Source: Quadrisphaera setariae
Lineage (GTDB): Bacteria; Actinomycetota; Actinomycetes; Actinomycetales; Quadrisphaeraceae
Length of the DNA: 64,000 bases
Direction: 5' to 3'
Assembly (NCBI RefSeq): GCF_008041935.1
Contig: NZ_VKAC01000002.1
Span: forward strand, 310,001 to 374,000
Shown one piece after another: positions 28,495 to 36,778 of the stretch. The position numbers and the translations under genes were made by a program. Every line of letters starts with the position of its first letter. The first letter of the stretch is position 1. The notes beneath the pieces are model-generated. The model was not told where the DNA came from, made no database searches, and saw only the letters and a program-made list of their open reading frames with translations.

Positions 28495-29594
28495 CGCGCG
28501 CCGAGGTCGCGGGCGGGGGAGAGCGCCGCGACCACGTCCCGGCCGACCGGCATGAGCAGCACCTGCCCGGCCGTCACGAGCACCACCAGGGCGGCGGCTC
28601 CGGCCAGCGCCGCGGTGGCCCCGCCCACCTGGCGGGAGGCGGCACCCGCCAGGACCGCGGCCACCAGCAGGCCGTGGCCGACCAGTAGTGCGGTCGGTGC
28701 TGTCCAGCGGTGGGAGGTCCACCGCAGCACGGGCATCTGCCCGACCACGACGAGCGCCGCGGAGGCCGCGAAGAGCACGCCGACGGCCACGTCGGCGGTG
28801 TCCCGCGGCACGCCCGCGCGGTCCAGCTCCAGCGGCAGCGTGAGGTAGAGCTGGTTGTAGACCACGAGGTAGCCGGCCTGCGCCAGCGCCACGGCGAGGA
28901 AGACCGGCTCGCGCAGCGCCGCTGCCACCCCCGCCACCAGCGGCGGACGCTGCTCGTCGTCGGCCCCGCCGGCCCCGCCGGCCCTGCCGGTCCCTCTGTC
29001 GGAAGCTCCGGCGCGGCGGGGCAGCAGCCGCCAGTGACCCACCAGGACGACGACGAACACCGCGGCCGCGACGAGGCAGGTGACCCGGAAGCCGACGAGG
29101 AGCAGAGCCGACCCGAGCACCGGCCCGGCCAGCGCGCCGACCTGGCCGGCCACCGAGAACAGGCCGAACGCCTCGCGCCGGTCGAGGCCCGCCCCGGGCG
29201 TCCCGGCGGCGCGCGCCAGCTCGGACTCGACGGCGGGGGAGAACATCGCCGCGGCGACGCCGGTGAGCAGGGCACCGGCGATGACGCCGGTGGCGCTCGT
29301 CGTCGTCCCCAGGAGCACGAAGCCGACCACGCGCACGGCGCAGCCGGTGAGCACGAGGGGACGGGGGCCGAACCTGTCCGCCAGGACCCCGCCCACCACG
29401 AACAGCCCCTGCTGGCTGGCGGTCCGCAGCCCCAGCACGAGGGCCACCGTGCCGGCGGCGAGGGCCAGGTCGCTCGCGAGGTGCACGGCGAGGAAGGGGA
29501 GCACGAGGTAGAAGCCGGTGTTGAAGGCGAGCTGGCTGAGCACCAGCAGGCGCACCAGCGGGCTGGCGCGGCGCAGCAGCTGGACGCTCGACAT
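28191..29594 (-). CDS. MFS transporter, probable exporter
   Basis: About 467 residues and twelve membrane segments. The MFS loop motif GGVLADRFGPRPLV sits near residue 75. A polar Asp/Gly-rich loop divides the two halves. It is convergent with the ABC importer. By analogy with staphylopine/pseudopaline systems (CntE/CntI), it could export the metallophore the importer recovers, but this is inference and no biosynthetic genes are adjacent. ATG at 29594 abuts a Zur-like box; an ATG at 29609 is the alternative. Its last 33 codons and the permease tail overlap. Confidence 0.82.
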   Translation of the reverse strand: MSSVQLLRRASPLVRLLVLSQLAFNTGFYLVLPFLAVHLASDLALAAGTVALVLGLRTASQQGLFVVGGVLADRFGPRPLVLTGCAVRVVGFVLLGTTTSATGVIAGALLTGVAAAMFSPAVESELARAAGTPGAGLDRREAFGLFSVAGQVGALAGPVLGSALLLVGFRVTCLVAAAVFVVVLVGHWRLLPRRAGASDRGTGRAGGAGGADDEQRPPLVAGVAAALREPVFLAVALAQAGYLVVYNQLYLTLPLELDRAGVPRDTADVAVGVLFAASAALVVVGQMPVLRWTSHRWTAPTALLVGHGLLVAAVLAGAASRQVGGATAALAGAAALVVLVTAGQVLLMPVGRDVVAALSPARDLGARYGLVSTCGGVAVLLGSWLVGSVVDASDPTGPARALPWLLLASFPLLSAGLVAGVRRHLRSEPAEAPPVDEPPRDDRVTARTDSATREAAGASTAQGARST

Positions 29595-29608
29595 GAGAAC
29601 CATCCTCA
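29593..29608 (-). promoter_or_regulatory. Zur-like palindrome at the MFS start codon
   Basis: On the plus strand, 29594-29608 reads TGAGAACCATCCTCA, a 7-1-7 imperfect palindrome (5 of 7 pairs) matching 10 of 15 positions of the actinobacterial Zur consensus as I recall it. It touches the ATG at 29594. Its left half is shared with the box at 23092. A repressor bound here would block transcription or translation start. Confidence 0.5.
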
Positions 29609-29628
29609 CCTACGAGCGAGGGTGAGGA
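29605..29628 (-). terminator. Short hairpin between reductase and MFS genes
   Basis: CCTCACC/GGTGAGG arms (about 29605-29610 and 29623-29628) fold within the 43-bp gap after the FAD reductase stop, next to the Zur-like box. It may attenuate read-through into the MFS gene. Support is structural only. Confidence 0.35.
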
Positions 29629-29637
29629 GGGGGCGGG

Positions 29638-30447
29638 TCAGGAGGGGCCGAAGCGCTCCACGCGGATGGACTCCGCGGGCACGCCGACCTCCACCAGCAG
29701 CTGCTCGGCCGCCGTCGTGAAGGGCGTGGACCCGCACAGGAACACGTCGGCACCCGGGCCACCACTGGCGCGCAGCGCACCGAGGCGGTCGGCGGCCGGC
29801 AGCAGGTCGTCGGCGCGCAGGCGGCCGGCGGGGCGACCGCTGGCGTCGTCGTCCTCGCGGGACAGCACCGCGGTGGTGAGGTCGGCGAAGGCGCCGGTGA
29901 GCTCGCCGGAGTAGAAGAGCTCCTCGCGCGTGCGCGCCGCAGCGACCAGGTGCACGGGCGCGCTGTCGCGACCTGCGACCAGGCGAGCCGCGCGAGACCG
30001 CAGCACGCACACCAGCGGAACCAGACCCGAGCCGCCACCCACGAGCAGCGCCGGTCGGTCACCGCGCCACACGAACCAGCCGCCGAACGGTCCGCGGACC
30101 TCCAGCGGATCACCGACCGCGACGTGCTCGTGCAGGTAGCCCGACACCTCGCCGTCCGGGAGCCTGTCGACCGTCAGCTCCACCACGCCCGGGTCCTCCG
30201 GGGGGCTCGCGACGCTGTACGAGCGCTGCGCGCGGTAGCCGTCGGGCGCGGTGAGGCGCACGAGGTAGTTCTGCCCGGGCAGGTGGGGCTGCCACTGCTC
30301 CAGCTGCACGCGGAACGTCTTCGCGTGCGGCGTCTCCTGGCGGACCTCGGTGACGGTGCCGGTCTGCCACGGGCGCTTGGCGCCGGTCGGGGGCACGCGG
30401 CGCCGCGGGGAGTCGAGCTGCGGCAGCTCGGGGAGCGCATCAGTCAC
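29638..30447 (-). CDS. FAD/NAD(P)H oxidoreductase (ferredoxin-reductase type)
   Basis: 269 residues. FAD motif RSYSVASPP (near 75), NAD(P) motif LLVGGGSGLVPL (near 134) and VFLCGSTPF near the C-terminus define the FNR fold. There is no C-terminal [2Fe-2S] domain. Its ATG overlaps the sulfite-oxidase-like gene stop by 8 bp, so it is the probable electron partner of that molybdoenzyme. The pair is frequent in actinobacteria. Confidence 0.9.
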   Translation of the reverse strand: MTDALPELPQLDSPRRRVPPTGAKRPWQTGTVTEVRQETPHAKTFRVQLEQWQPHLPGQNYLVRLTAPDGYRAQRSYSVASPPEDPGVVELTVDRLPDGEVSGYLHEHVAVGDPLEVRGPFGGWFVWRGDRPALLVGGGSGLVPLVCVLRSRAARLVAGRDSAPVHLVAAARTREELFYSGELTGAFADLTTAVLSREDDDASGRPAGRLRADDLLPAADRLGALRASGGPGADVFLCGSTPFTTAAEQLLVEVGVPAESIRVERFGPS

Positions 30448-31045
30448 CGGCGTACCGCTGCTCGGCCCACGGCTCGCCGCGGTCGTGGTACCCGTTGCGC
30501 TCCCAGAAGCCCGGCTCGTCGTGGTCGAGCAGGCGCAGCCCGGCGACCCACTTGGTGGACTTCCAGAAGTACAGGTGCGGCACGAGCATCCGCACCGGTC
30601 CGCCGTGCTCGGCGGTCAGCGGCGCCCCCTCGTGCTCCCACACGAGCCACGCCTTCCCGCCGGTCACGTCCGCCAGGGGCAGGTTGGTGGTGTAGCCGCT
30701 GCTGCTCCACGCCAGCACGTGCGTGGCGCTGGGCAGCACCTCGACCTGGTCCAGCAGCGCGTCGAGGCTGACCCCGGTGAAGCTGGTCCCCAGCTTGCTC
30801 CAGGTGGTGACGCAGTGGATGTCGCCCTCGTAGGACGACGACGGCAGCGCGTGCACGTCGTCCCAGGTCCACGTGCGGGGTGCGGTGACCTCGCCGTCCA
30901 CCCGGAAGGTCCACGTGCCGGTGCTGACGTTCGGCGTCGCCTCGGCGGTCAGCACCGGCCAGGAGCTGCCCACGTCGTACTGGCCGGGAGGCAGCCGGGG
31001 GTCGCGGCCGCGCCGCCCGGTGAAGCCTGTGCTGGAGGTGCTCAC
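30440..31045 (-). CDS. Sulfite-oxidase-like molybdopterin oxidoreductase
   Basis: About 201 residues, a stand-alone Moco domain of the sulfite oxidase family. The Mo-ligating Cys is C78 in DIHCVTTWSKLG, followed by FTGVSLDALLDQV and GGPVRMLVPHLYFWKSTKWV, both classic for the family. There is no twin-Arg signal, so it is likely cytoplasmic. The substrate is unknown; methionine sulfoxide or sulfite-like compounds are possible. GTG at 31045 overlaps the serB-fusion stop (GTGA). Confidence 0.9.
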   Translation of the reverse strand: MSTSSTGFTGRRGRDPRLPPGQYDVGSSWPVLTAEATPNVSTGTWTFRVDGEVTAPRTWTWDDVHALPSSSYEGDIHCVTTWSKLGTSFTGVSLDALLDQVEVLPSATHVLAWSSSGYTTNLPLADVTGGKAWLVWEHEGAPLTAEHGGPVRMLVPHLYFWKSTKWVAGLRLLDHDEPGFWERNGYHDRGEPWAEQRYAGD

Positions 31046-32925
31046 GCGCCCATCCCAGCAGCCCCTGAGCGGCACGTCGAGGCGGAGGTGGCCGTCGAGC
31101 CGTCGCCGACCCGGGCCAGCCGGTAGACCACGTGGTCGCGCGGGTCGAGGGGGTTGTCAGGAGTCATCTCACCTGCGGCGGCCCGCTCGAAGCCGGCCTT
31201 CTCCAGCGCCCGCCAGGAGGCGCGGTTGCCCAGCGGCACGGAGACCAGGACCTCGGGCGCGTCGGGGTGGCGCACGAGGCCCTCCGCCGCGGCCGCCGCG
31301 ATGACGGCGACGCCCAGGCCCCGTCCCTGCAGGTCGGGCTCGCCGATGAGGTAGTCGATCCCCAGCGCCCCGGCCGGCACGGGCAGCAGGGCCTCCAGCG
31401 CCGCGCGGCTGGCGGGCTCGTCGTCGTAGCGGTAGGTCTGCACGAAGCCGAACGCGCGGCCCCCGGCCGTCAGCGCCAGCGCCAGGGAGATGGGGTCGGT
31501 GCCGTCGATGCCGGGCCCGTAGTCGCGCTCGAGGGCCTCGGGCGTGTGCTCGTCCGGCCACCACCGGGCGACGCGCGGCTCGTCGAGCCAGCGGCCCAGC
31601 AGGGGGAGGTCCTCCCGGCGCAGCGGGCGCAGCGCCACCGCGCCCTGCAGGTCAGCAGCGTGCTCGCCGGCCCCCGCGCCGCCGCTGACGGGACGCCGCA
31701 CCTCGTCGGCCTCCTCGCGGCTGATGCCCAGCAGGTGCAGCACGCTGTCGAGGTAGGGGTTGTTGAGCGACGCGTCCGCCTGCTCGCGCACGAGCGGCTT
31801 GGCGTTGAACGCCACGCCCAGCCCCGCGGCGGCGATCATGTCGAGGTCGTTGGCGCCGTCGCCGACGGCCACCGTGCGGTCCAGGTCGAGCCCCTCGGCG
31901 CGGGCGAACTCGCGGAGCGCCGTCGCCTTGCCGGCCCGGTCGACCACGTCACCCAGGACCCGGCCCGTGAGCCGGCCGTCGACGACCTCCAGGCGGTTGG
32001 CGCGCACCCGGGCGATGCCCAGGCTCGCCGCCAGCGGCTCCACCACCTCGGCGAACCCGCCCGAGACCAGCGCCATGACGAACCCGAGCCGCTGCAGCAC
32101 CGAGCACAGCACCTCCGCGCCCGGCGTCAGCCGCACCGCGGCGCGCACCTCGGCGAGGATGCGGGCGTCGAGCCCCGCGAGGGCCTTGACGCGCTCGTGC
32201 AGCGACTCCGCGAAGTCGAGCTCGCCGCGCATCGCCCGCTCGGTGACCTCCGCCACCGCGCGCTGCGCCTCCGGGCCGGCGTGCGCCGCGATGAGCTCGA
32301 TCACCTCGTCCTGGATGAGCGTCGAGTCGACGTCGAGCACCACCAGCCGCCGCCCGTGCCGCACCAGCCCCGCCGGTGAGACGGCCACGTCCACCCCGGC
32401 GCTCGCGGCGACGGCGGCGAGGTCGCGGCGCAGCGCGGCCGGCTCGGCGCCCCGCACGTCGAGCTCCAGGCAGGTGACGGGGTGGTCGGGGGTGGCGGTG
32501 GCGAGGCTGCGGACGGCGTCGATCGACGCGCCCGCGTCGGCGACGGTGCCGGCCACCAGCGCCAGCTGCTCGGGTCGCAGGGGCGCAGCCAGCACCGTGA
32601 CGTGCGAGCGGGGACCGCTCGGGACGACGACGCCGGCGGCCGGGTCGTCGCTGCTGCCGCCGGGGGTGGTGGTGACCTCGAGGTCGAAGGGGGCGGCGGC
32701 GGCGCGCAGCGCCCGCTCCAGCTCGGCCGCGCGGTCGTCGTCACCGGTGCTGGACGGTCCGCGCGTGGTGAGCAGCGCGAGCGTGAGGTGGCCGCGGACC
32801 ACGTGCTGCTCGACGTCGAGCACCTCCAGGCCGCGGCCGGCCAGCGCCCCCAGCACCGCAGCGGTGACGCCGGGCCTGTCGGTGCCGGTGAGGGTCGCGA
32901 GCAGGGTGCTGGGGCTCTTCGGCAC
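31042..32925 (-). CDS. serB: Phosphoserine phosphatase fused to a GNAT acetyltransferase
   Basis: 627 residues in one frame. Two ACT-like domains (8-90 and 107-185) precede a HAD phosphatase with LDVDSTLIQDEV (197-208), MALVSGGFAEV, and GDGANDLDMIAAAGLGVAFNAKP, the standard actinobacterial SerB, which ends near residue 405. A Gly/Ala linker then leads to a GNAT domain (about 430-610): VALRPLRREDLPLLGRW, GIDYLIGEPDLQGRGLGV and NRASWRALEKAGFERA, resembling AAC(6')/IucB-like acetyltransferases. SerB makes serine; the GNAT substrate is unknown. GTG at 32925 is 6 nt after TAGCGT (32932-32937). Confidence 0.9.
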   Translation of the reverse strand: MPKSPSTLLATLTGTDRPGVTAAVLGALAGRGLEVLDVEQHVVRGHLTLALLTTRGPSSTGDDDRAAELERALRAAAAPFDLEVTTTPGGSSDDPAAGVVVPSGPRSHVTVLAAPLRPEQLALVAGTVADAGASIDAVRSLATATPDHPVTCLELDVRGAEPAALRRDLAAVAASAGVDVAVSPAGLVRHGRRLVVLDVDSTLIQDEVIELIAAHAGPEAQRAVAEVTERAMRGELDFAESLHERVKALAGLDARILAEVRAAVRLTPGAEVLCSVLQRLGFVMALVSGGFAEVVEPLAASLGIARVRANRLEVVDGRLTGRVLGDVVDRAGKATALREFARAEGLDLDRTVAVGDGANDLDMIAAAGLGVAFNAKPLVREQADASLNNPYLDSVLHLLGISREEADEVRRPVSGGAGAGEHAADLQGAVALRPLRREDLPLLGRWLDEPRVARWWPDEHTPEALERDYGPGIDGTDPISLALALTAGGRAFGFVQTYRYDDEPASRAALEALLPVPAGALGIDYLIGEPDLQGRGLGVAVIAAAAAEGLVRHPDAPEVLVSVPLGNRASWRALEKAGFERAAAGEMTPDNPLDPRDHVVYRLARVGDGSTATSASTCRSGAAGMGA

Positions 32926-32947
32926 GGCTGAACGCTACCGACCCACC

Positions 32948-33002
32948 GTGGTCATGGGCGATCGGCCACCTCGCTGGTCAGCGGCCGACTGCCCATGATC
33001 AC
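32948..33002. terminator. Long hairpin between the LLM gene and serB
   Basis: Arms 32948-32967 and 32983-33002 match in 17 of 20 positions, with a 15-nt loop. It lies 14 bp after the LLM oxidoreductase stop and is its probable terminator. Confidence 0.65.
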
Positions 33003-33015
33003 GGACGGGGGAGGC

Positions 33016-33870
33016 TCAGGCGTTCTTCTCGTCGCGCCAGGCGAGCCAGTCGCGCAGGCGGCCGAAGTCGTAGTCGGGTCCGCCGGCGCCGATGGTGAAC
33101 AGCGTGGCCCCGCGGCCCAGCAGGTCCTCGCCGGCCTCGGCCGGGTCGGAGGTGCCCTCCACGCCGATGCTGCGCTCGACGGCCACCGGCTCGCGGCCGG
33201 CCTCGCGTGCCCACCTGTCGAGGATCCCGCTCTTGCGGGTGAACGTCTCGGCGTCGCCGAAGGAGTGCCACGCGTCGGCGTGCTTGCCGACCATGCGCAG
33301 CGTCTTCTTCTCGCCGCCACCGCCGATGAGCACGGGGATGTGGCGGGTGGGCGCCGGGTTGAGCTTGCTCAGACGGCTCTCGATGCGGGGGAGCGCCTCA
33401 CCGAGCTGGTCCAGGCGGCCGCCGGCGGTGCCGAACTCGTAGCCGTACTCGTCGTAGTCCTTCTCGAACCAGCCGGAGCCGATGCCGAGGATGAGGCGGC
33501 CCTCGCCGCCCTTGGCGGAGATGTGGTCGACCGTGCGGGCCATGTCGGCCAGGAGCTCGGGGTTGCGATAGCTGTTGCAGGTCACCAGCGCGCCGATCTC
33601 GACCCGCTCGGTGGCCTCCGCCCAGGCGGCGAGCAGGCTCCAGCACTCGAAGTGCAGGCCGTCGGGCTCGCCGTACAGCGGGTAGAAGTGGTCCCAGTTG
33701 AACGCGACGTCCACGCCGAGCTCCTCGACGGCGGCCACGGTGCGGCGGATGCCGGCGTAGTCGGAGTGCTGCGGCTGGACCTGGACGCCGATGCGGACGG
33801 GGTAGCGCTCGCGCAGAGCGCTGACGACCTCGGTGTCGACGGGGGTGGGCTCGGGAGTCTGCTCGCTCAC
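33016..33870 (-). CDS. LLM-class F420-dependent oxidoreductase
   Basis: About 284 residues of the luciferase-like monooxygenase fold. Family segments are VDVAFNWDHFYPLYGEPDG, ALVTCNSYRNPELLADMART, GRLILGIGSGWFEKDYDEYG and IPVLIGGGGEKKTLRMVGKH. Such enzymes use deazaflavin F420 in actinobacteria; the substrate is unknown. GTG at 33870 is preferred: a TAGGGT hexamer (33878-33883) ends 7 nt before it, and the GTG at 33888 would lie upstream of that promoter. Confidence 0.9.
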   Translation of the reverse strand: MSEQTPEPTPVDTEVVSALRERYPVRIGVQVQPQHSDYAGIRRTVAAVEELGVDVAFNWDHFYPLYGEPDGLHFECWSLLAAWAEATERVEIGALVTCNSYRNPELLADMARTVDHISAKGGEGRLILGIGSGWFEKDYDEYGYEFGTAGGRLDQLGEALPRIESRLSKLNPAPTRHIPVLIGGGGEKKTLRMVGKHADAWHSFGDAETFTRKSGILDRWAREAGREPVAVERSIGVEGTSDPAEAGEDLLGRGATLFTIGAGGPDYDFGRLRDWLAWRDEKNA

Positions 33871-33917
33871 ACCCGTGACCCTAGGCACGAGTCCCGCGCG
33901 GCGCAGCCCCCGGAGGT

Positions 33918-33980
33918 CCCCTCCGGAACTGCGGCCGGGCGGCCGGTTGCGGTTCCGGAGGGTCCAGGAACCGCAACCGG
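33918..33980 (-). terminator. Two mutually exclusive hairpins after metQ
   Basis: Stem A pairs 33918-33928 with 33952-33962 (11 bp, perfect). Stem B pairs 33943-33956 with 33967-33980 (14 bp, perfect). They share 33952-33956, so only one can form at a time. They lie in the metQ-LLM gap and may simply terminate the met operon, but the alternative folding resembles an attenuator. Confidence 0.6.
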
Positions 33981-34006
33981 GCGCCCGGCTGGGAGGAGGG
34001 AAGGGG

Positions 34007-34924
34007 TCAGCTGGCGTCCAGCGGCAGCAGCACGCCCTTCACGGACGGGTCGTTCGCGAGGAACTCCTGCACCTTCGGGTCCTGGAAGGTCGCGACGAGC
34101 TTCTTGATGTTGTCGGAGTCCTTCCAGGTGGAGCCGATGGTCAGCTGCCCCGCGAACTCGTCCGGCGGGGTCGGCGCGAAGATCTGCTGCTCCAGCGGGA
34201 TCTTGGCGGCGAGGTAGTACTCGGTGTAGCCGACGGCGGCGTCGAGGTCGGGCAGGGCCCTGCTCTGCGCGCCGAAGTCGAGCAGCGTGAACTTCAGGTC
34301 CTTCGGGTTGGACGCGATGTCGTCCACGGTCGCGGAGCCGACGTCCACGCCGTCCTTGAGGGTGATGAGCCCGGCCTGCTGCAGCACATACAGGCCCTGC
34401 GCCTCGTTGGCGGGGTCGGAGTACAGCGACACCGTGCCGCCCTGGGGGATCTCCTGGGGCGTCTTGTACTTGTCCGACCACAGCCCGAAGCCCCACCGGA
34501 AGACCGGGGTGGCCGCCTCCTCCTTGAAGTCGGGGTTGGCCTGCAGCACCTGCCCCAGCCACAGCTTGTGCTGGTAGACGGTGCCGGCCACCTCGCCGTC
34601 GCTGACGGCGCGGTTGATGGTGTTCGAGTCCGCCAGGGCCTTGAACGCGATCGTGATGCCGTGCTCCGGGGCGACGTCCTTCGCGATGTACTCGATGAGC
34701 GCCTGCTCGCGGGCGTTGCCCTCGGCGGTGGCCACGTAGAGCGTGGCGCCGGGGGTGGTGTTGGCGGTCTCGGTGCCGCCGAGGCGGGGGACCACCACGG
34801 CGGCCGCGACGGCCAGCACGGCCACCGCCCCACCGGCGACCCACGGCCACCGCTTGCGCTGCTTGACCTCGAAGCCGTGGCTCTCGGTGCCGCCGGTGGA
34901 GGGACGGGTCTCAGTGGTGGACAT
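34007..34924 (-). CDS. metQ: Methionine ABC transporter binding protein (MetQ/NlpA)
   Basis: 305 residues. A membrane segment (about 27-47, WPWVAGGAVAVLAVAAAVVV) replaces the usual lipobox: there is no Cys, so the protein is probably anchored by an uncleaved segment. The MetQ core is clear (TLYVATAEGNAREQAL, GTVYQHKLWLGQVLQANPDF, PNDPANEAQGL-like SDPANEAQGLYVLQQAGLI, TLLDFGAQSRAL). Its start overlaps the metI end by 14 bp. It delivers methionine or a related compound to MetNI, in line with the SAM riboswitch upstream. Confidence 0.92.
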   Translation of the reverse strand: MSTTETRPSTGGTESHGFEVKQRKRWPWVAGGAVAVLAVAAAVVVPRLGGTETANTTPGATLYVATAEGNAREQALIEYIAKDVAPEHGITIAFKALADSNTINRAVSDGEVAGTVYQHKLWLGQVLQANPDFKEEAATPVFRWGFGLWSDKYKTPQEIPQGGTVSLYSDPANEAQGLYVLQQAGLITLKDGVDVGSATVDDIASNPKDLKFTLLDFGAQSRALPDLDAAVGYTEYYLAAKIPLEQQIFAPTPPDEFAGQLTIGSTWKDSDNIKKLVATFQDPKVQEFLANDPSVKGVLLPLDAS

Positions 34925-35738
34925 CGGTGAGCTCCTTCGGAGAAGCGCTGGCGCTGGTCTGGGCGGTGGAGGACGACGACGAGGACGTCGCGCCGGACGT
35001 GCCGGCGCGGCGCTGGCGCGGGAGGCGGCGGCGCGAGTGGGGGGTGGTGGCGCGCACGGCGGCGTCGCCGAGCGCCTGGACGGCGGCGACGAGGGCGACC
35101 AGCACGACGATCGTGGTGATCATCACGTTGTGGTCGAAGCGCTGGTACCCGTAGGTGACGGCCACGTAGCCGATGCCGCCGGCGCCGATGGTGCCTGCGA
35201 TGGCCGAGTACTCGATCATCGCGATGGTGTTGATGGTCAGGCCGCCGAGGATCGACGGGACGGCCTCGGCCAGCTTGACGCTGGTGAGCACCTGCAGCGG
35301 TGAGGCGCCGGAGGCGCGGGCCACCCGGACCAGTGACGGCGGCACCGACCGCAGGGAGTTCTCCACGATGCGGCTGAAGAACGCCGTGCCGGCCAGGGCC
35401 ATCGGCACCACCGCGGCGGGGATGCCGATGTTGGTGCCGGTGACGAACCGCGTGAACGGCACGAGCGCGGCCATGAGGATGAGGAACGGCAGCGACCGGC
35501 CCACGCTCACCACGGCGGAGAGCACCCGGTGCAGCACGGGCCGCGGCGTCAGGCCGCCGGGGCCGAGGGCGTCCAGGGCCACGCCCAGGGGCACACCGAG
35601 GACGACGACGACCGCCATCGTCACCCCGACCATGACGAGGGTGTCGCCGAGGGCCGGCAGCACGAGGGCGGGGATCTCCGCCCAGGTCAGGTCGGTGCTG
35701 GTGGCGGCCAGCACCGGGGAGAGCAGGACGGTGCTCAT
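34911..35738 (-). CDS. metI: Methionine ABC transporter permease MetI
   Basis: About 275 residues and five membrane segments. Conserved blocks are VNIGR-like SVGRSLPFLILMAALVPFTR, GIPAAVVPMALAGTAFFSR, ENSLRSVPPSLVRVARASGA and GAGGIGYVAVTYGYQRF. ATG at 35738 overlaps the metN stop (ATGA). The C-terminal 30 residues are Ser/Arg-rich and cross into the metQ start. Confidence 0.94.
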   Translation of the reverse strand: MSTVLLSPVLAATSTDLTWAEIPALVLPALGDTLVMVGVTMAVVVVLGVPLGVALDALGPGGLTPRPVLHRVLSAVVSVGRSLPFLILMAALVPFTRFVTGTNIGIPAAVVPMALAGTAFFSRIVENSLRSVPPSLVRVARASGASPLQVLTSVKLAEAVPSILGGLTINTIAMIEYSAIAGTIGAGGIGYVAVTYGYQRFDHNVMITTIVVLVALVAAVQALGDAAVRATTPHSRRRLPRQRRAGTSGATSSSSSSTAQTSASASPKELTDVHH

Positions 35739-36778
35739 GCCACGACCTCCAGGGTCTGCGCGGCGACGCGCTGCTCTGCGGCGTCGGACTCCTCGCGCTG
35801 CGCGTGCAGCCCGAGGCCGATGAGGGCGGCCTCGACGTCGTCGTCGTCCAGGTGCGCTGGTGCCCCGACGACGGCGTGGCCCACGGCCACCCCGGCGACG
35901 GTGCTCAGCGACGCGCCCAGCAGCTCGAGGTCGGTGCCCAGCGTGCGGGAGGCGCGGACCAGCCAGTCGGCGGGGACGCGGTTGCCGGCGTGGCTGACCA
36001 CCCACACCGACCGCTGTTCGCCCTGCTCGGTGGTGCCGGCGTGGGCGCGGCGCGGCAGCAGCGCCCGGCCGAGCGGGGACGCCGGGGTGTGCAGCAGGTC
36101 GACGAGGGCGCCGTGCTCGACGATGCGGCCGTGGTCGAGCCGGGCGACGGTGTCGGCCACCGCCACGACGGTGTCCATCTCGTGCGTGATGAACAGGACG
36201 GCCAGCTGCAGGTCGTCGCGGAGCTCCTTGAGCAGCGCCACGATGCTCGCGGTGGCCTGCGGGTCCAGGCCCGAGGTCGCCTCGTCCGACAGCAGCACGC
36301 CCGGCCGCAGCGCGAGGGCGCGGGCGATGCCCACGCGCTGGCGCTGCCCGCCGGAGAGCTCGTGCGGGTAGCGGTGGGCCTTGTCCGCCAGGCCCACGCG
36401 CTCGAGCAGCTCGGCGACGCGCGCCCTGCGCTGCGCGGGGACCACGCCGAGGTGCTTGAGCGGCAGCTCGACGTTCTGCGCGGCGGTGCGGCGGGTGAGC
36501 AGGCCGTCGGCCTGGAACACGGTGCCGATGCCGCGGCGCGCCTCGCGCAGGTCCTTCTCGGACAGCGCGGTGAGGTCGCGGCCGCCCACGACGACCGCGC
36601 CCGACGTCGGGCGCTCCAGCAGGGTGGTGCAGGCGGCGAGCGTCGACTTGCCGGCGCCGGACGGACCGACGACGGCGGTGATCTCGCCGGGGGAGACCGT
36701 GAGGTCGAGGGAGTCCAGCACGGTGGTGGCGTGCTGGCCCTCGCCGTAGGTCTTCGTGAGCGACCTGAGCTCGATCAC
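35735..36778 (-). CDS. metN: Methionine ABC transporter ATPase MetN
   Basis: 347 residues. Walker A GPSGAGKSTLA (38-48), signature LSGGQRQRVGIA (near 142), Walker B VLLSDEATSGLDPQ and FITHEMDTV are intact, followed by a C-terminal NIL domain (about 265-345) that binds methionine and gives feedback inhibition. It is the first gene of metNIQ. A long leader with a SAM-IV riboswitch lies upstream. Confidence 0.95.
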   Translation of the reverse strand: MIELRSLTKTYGEGQHATTVLDSLDLTVSPGEITAVVGPSGAGKSTLAACTTLLERPTSGAVVVGGRDLTALSEKDLREARRGIGTVFQADGLLTRRTAAQNVELPLKHLGVVPAQRRARVAELLERVGLADKAHRYPHELSGGQRQRVGIARALALRPGVLLSDEATSGLDPQATASIVALLKELRDDLQLAVLFITHEMDTVVAVADTVARLDHGRIVEHGALVDLLHTPASPLGRALLPRRAHAGTTEQGEQRSVWVVSHAGNRVPADWLVRASRTLGTDLELLGASLSTVAGVAVGHAVVGAPAHLDDDDVEAALIGLGLHAQREESDAAEQRVAAQTLEVVA

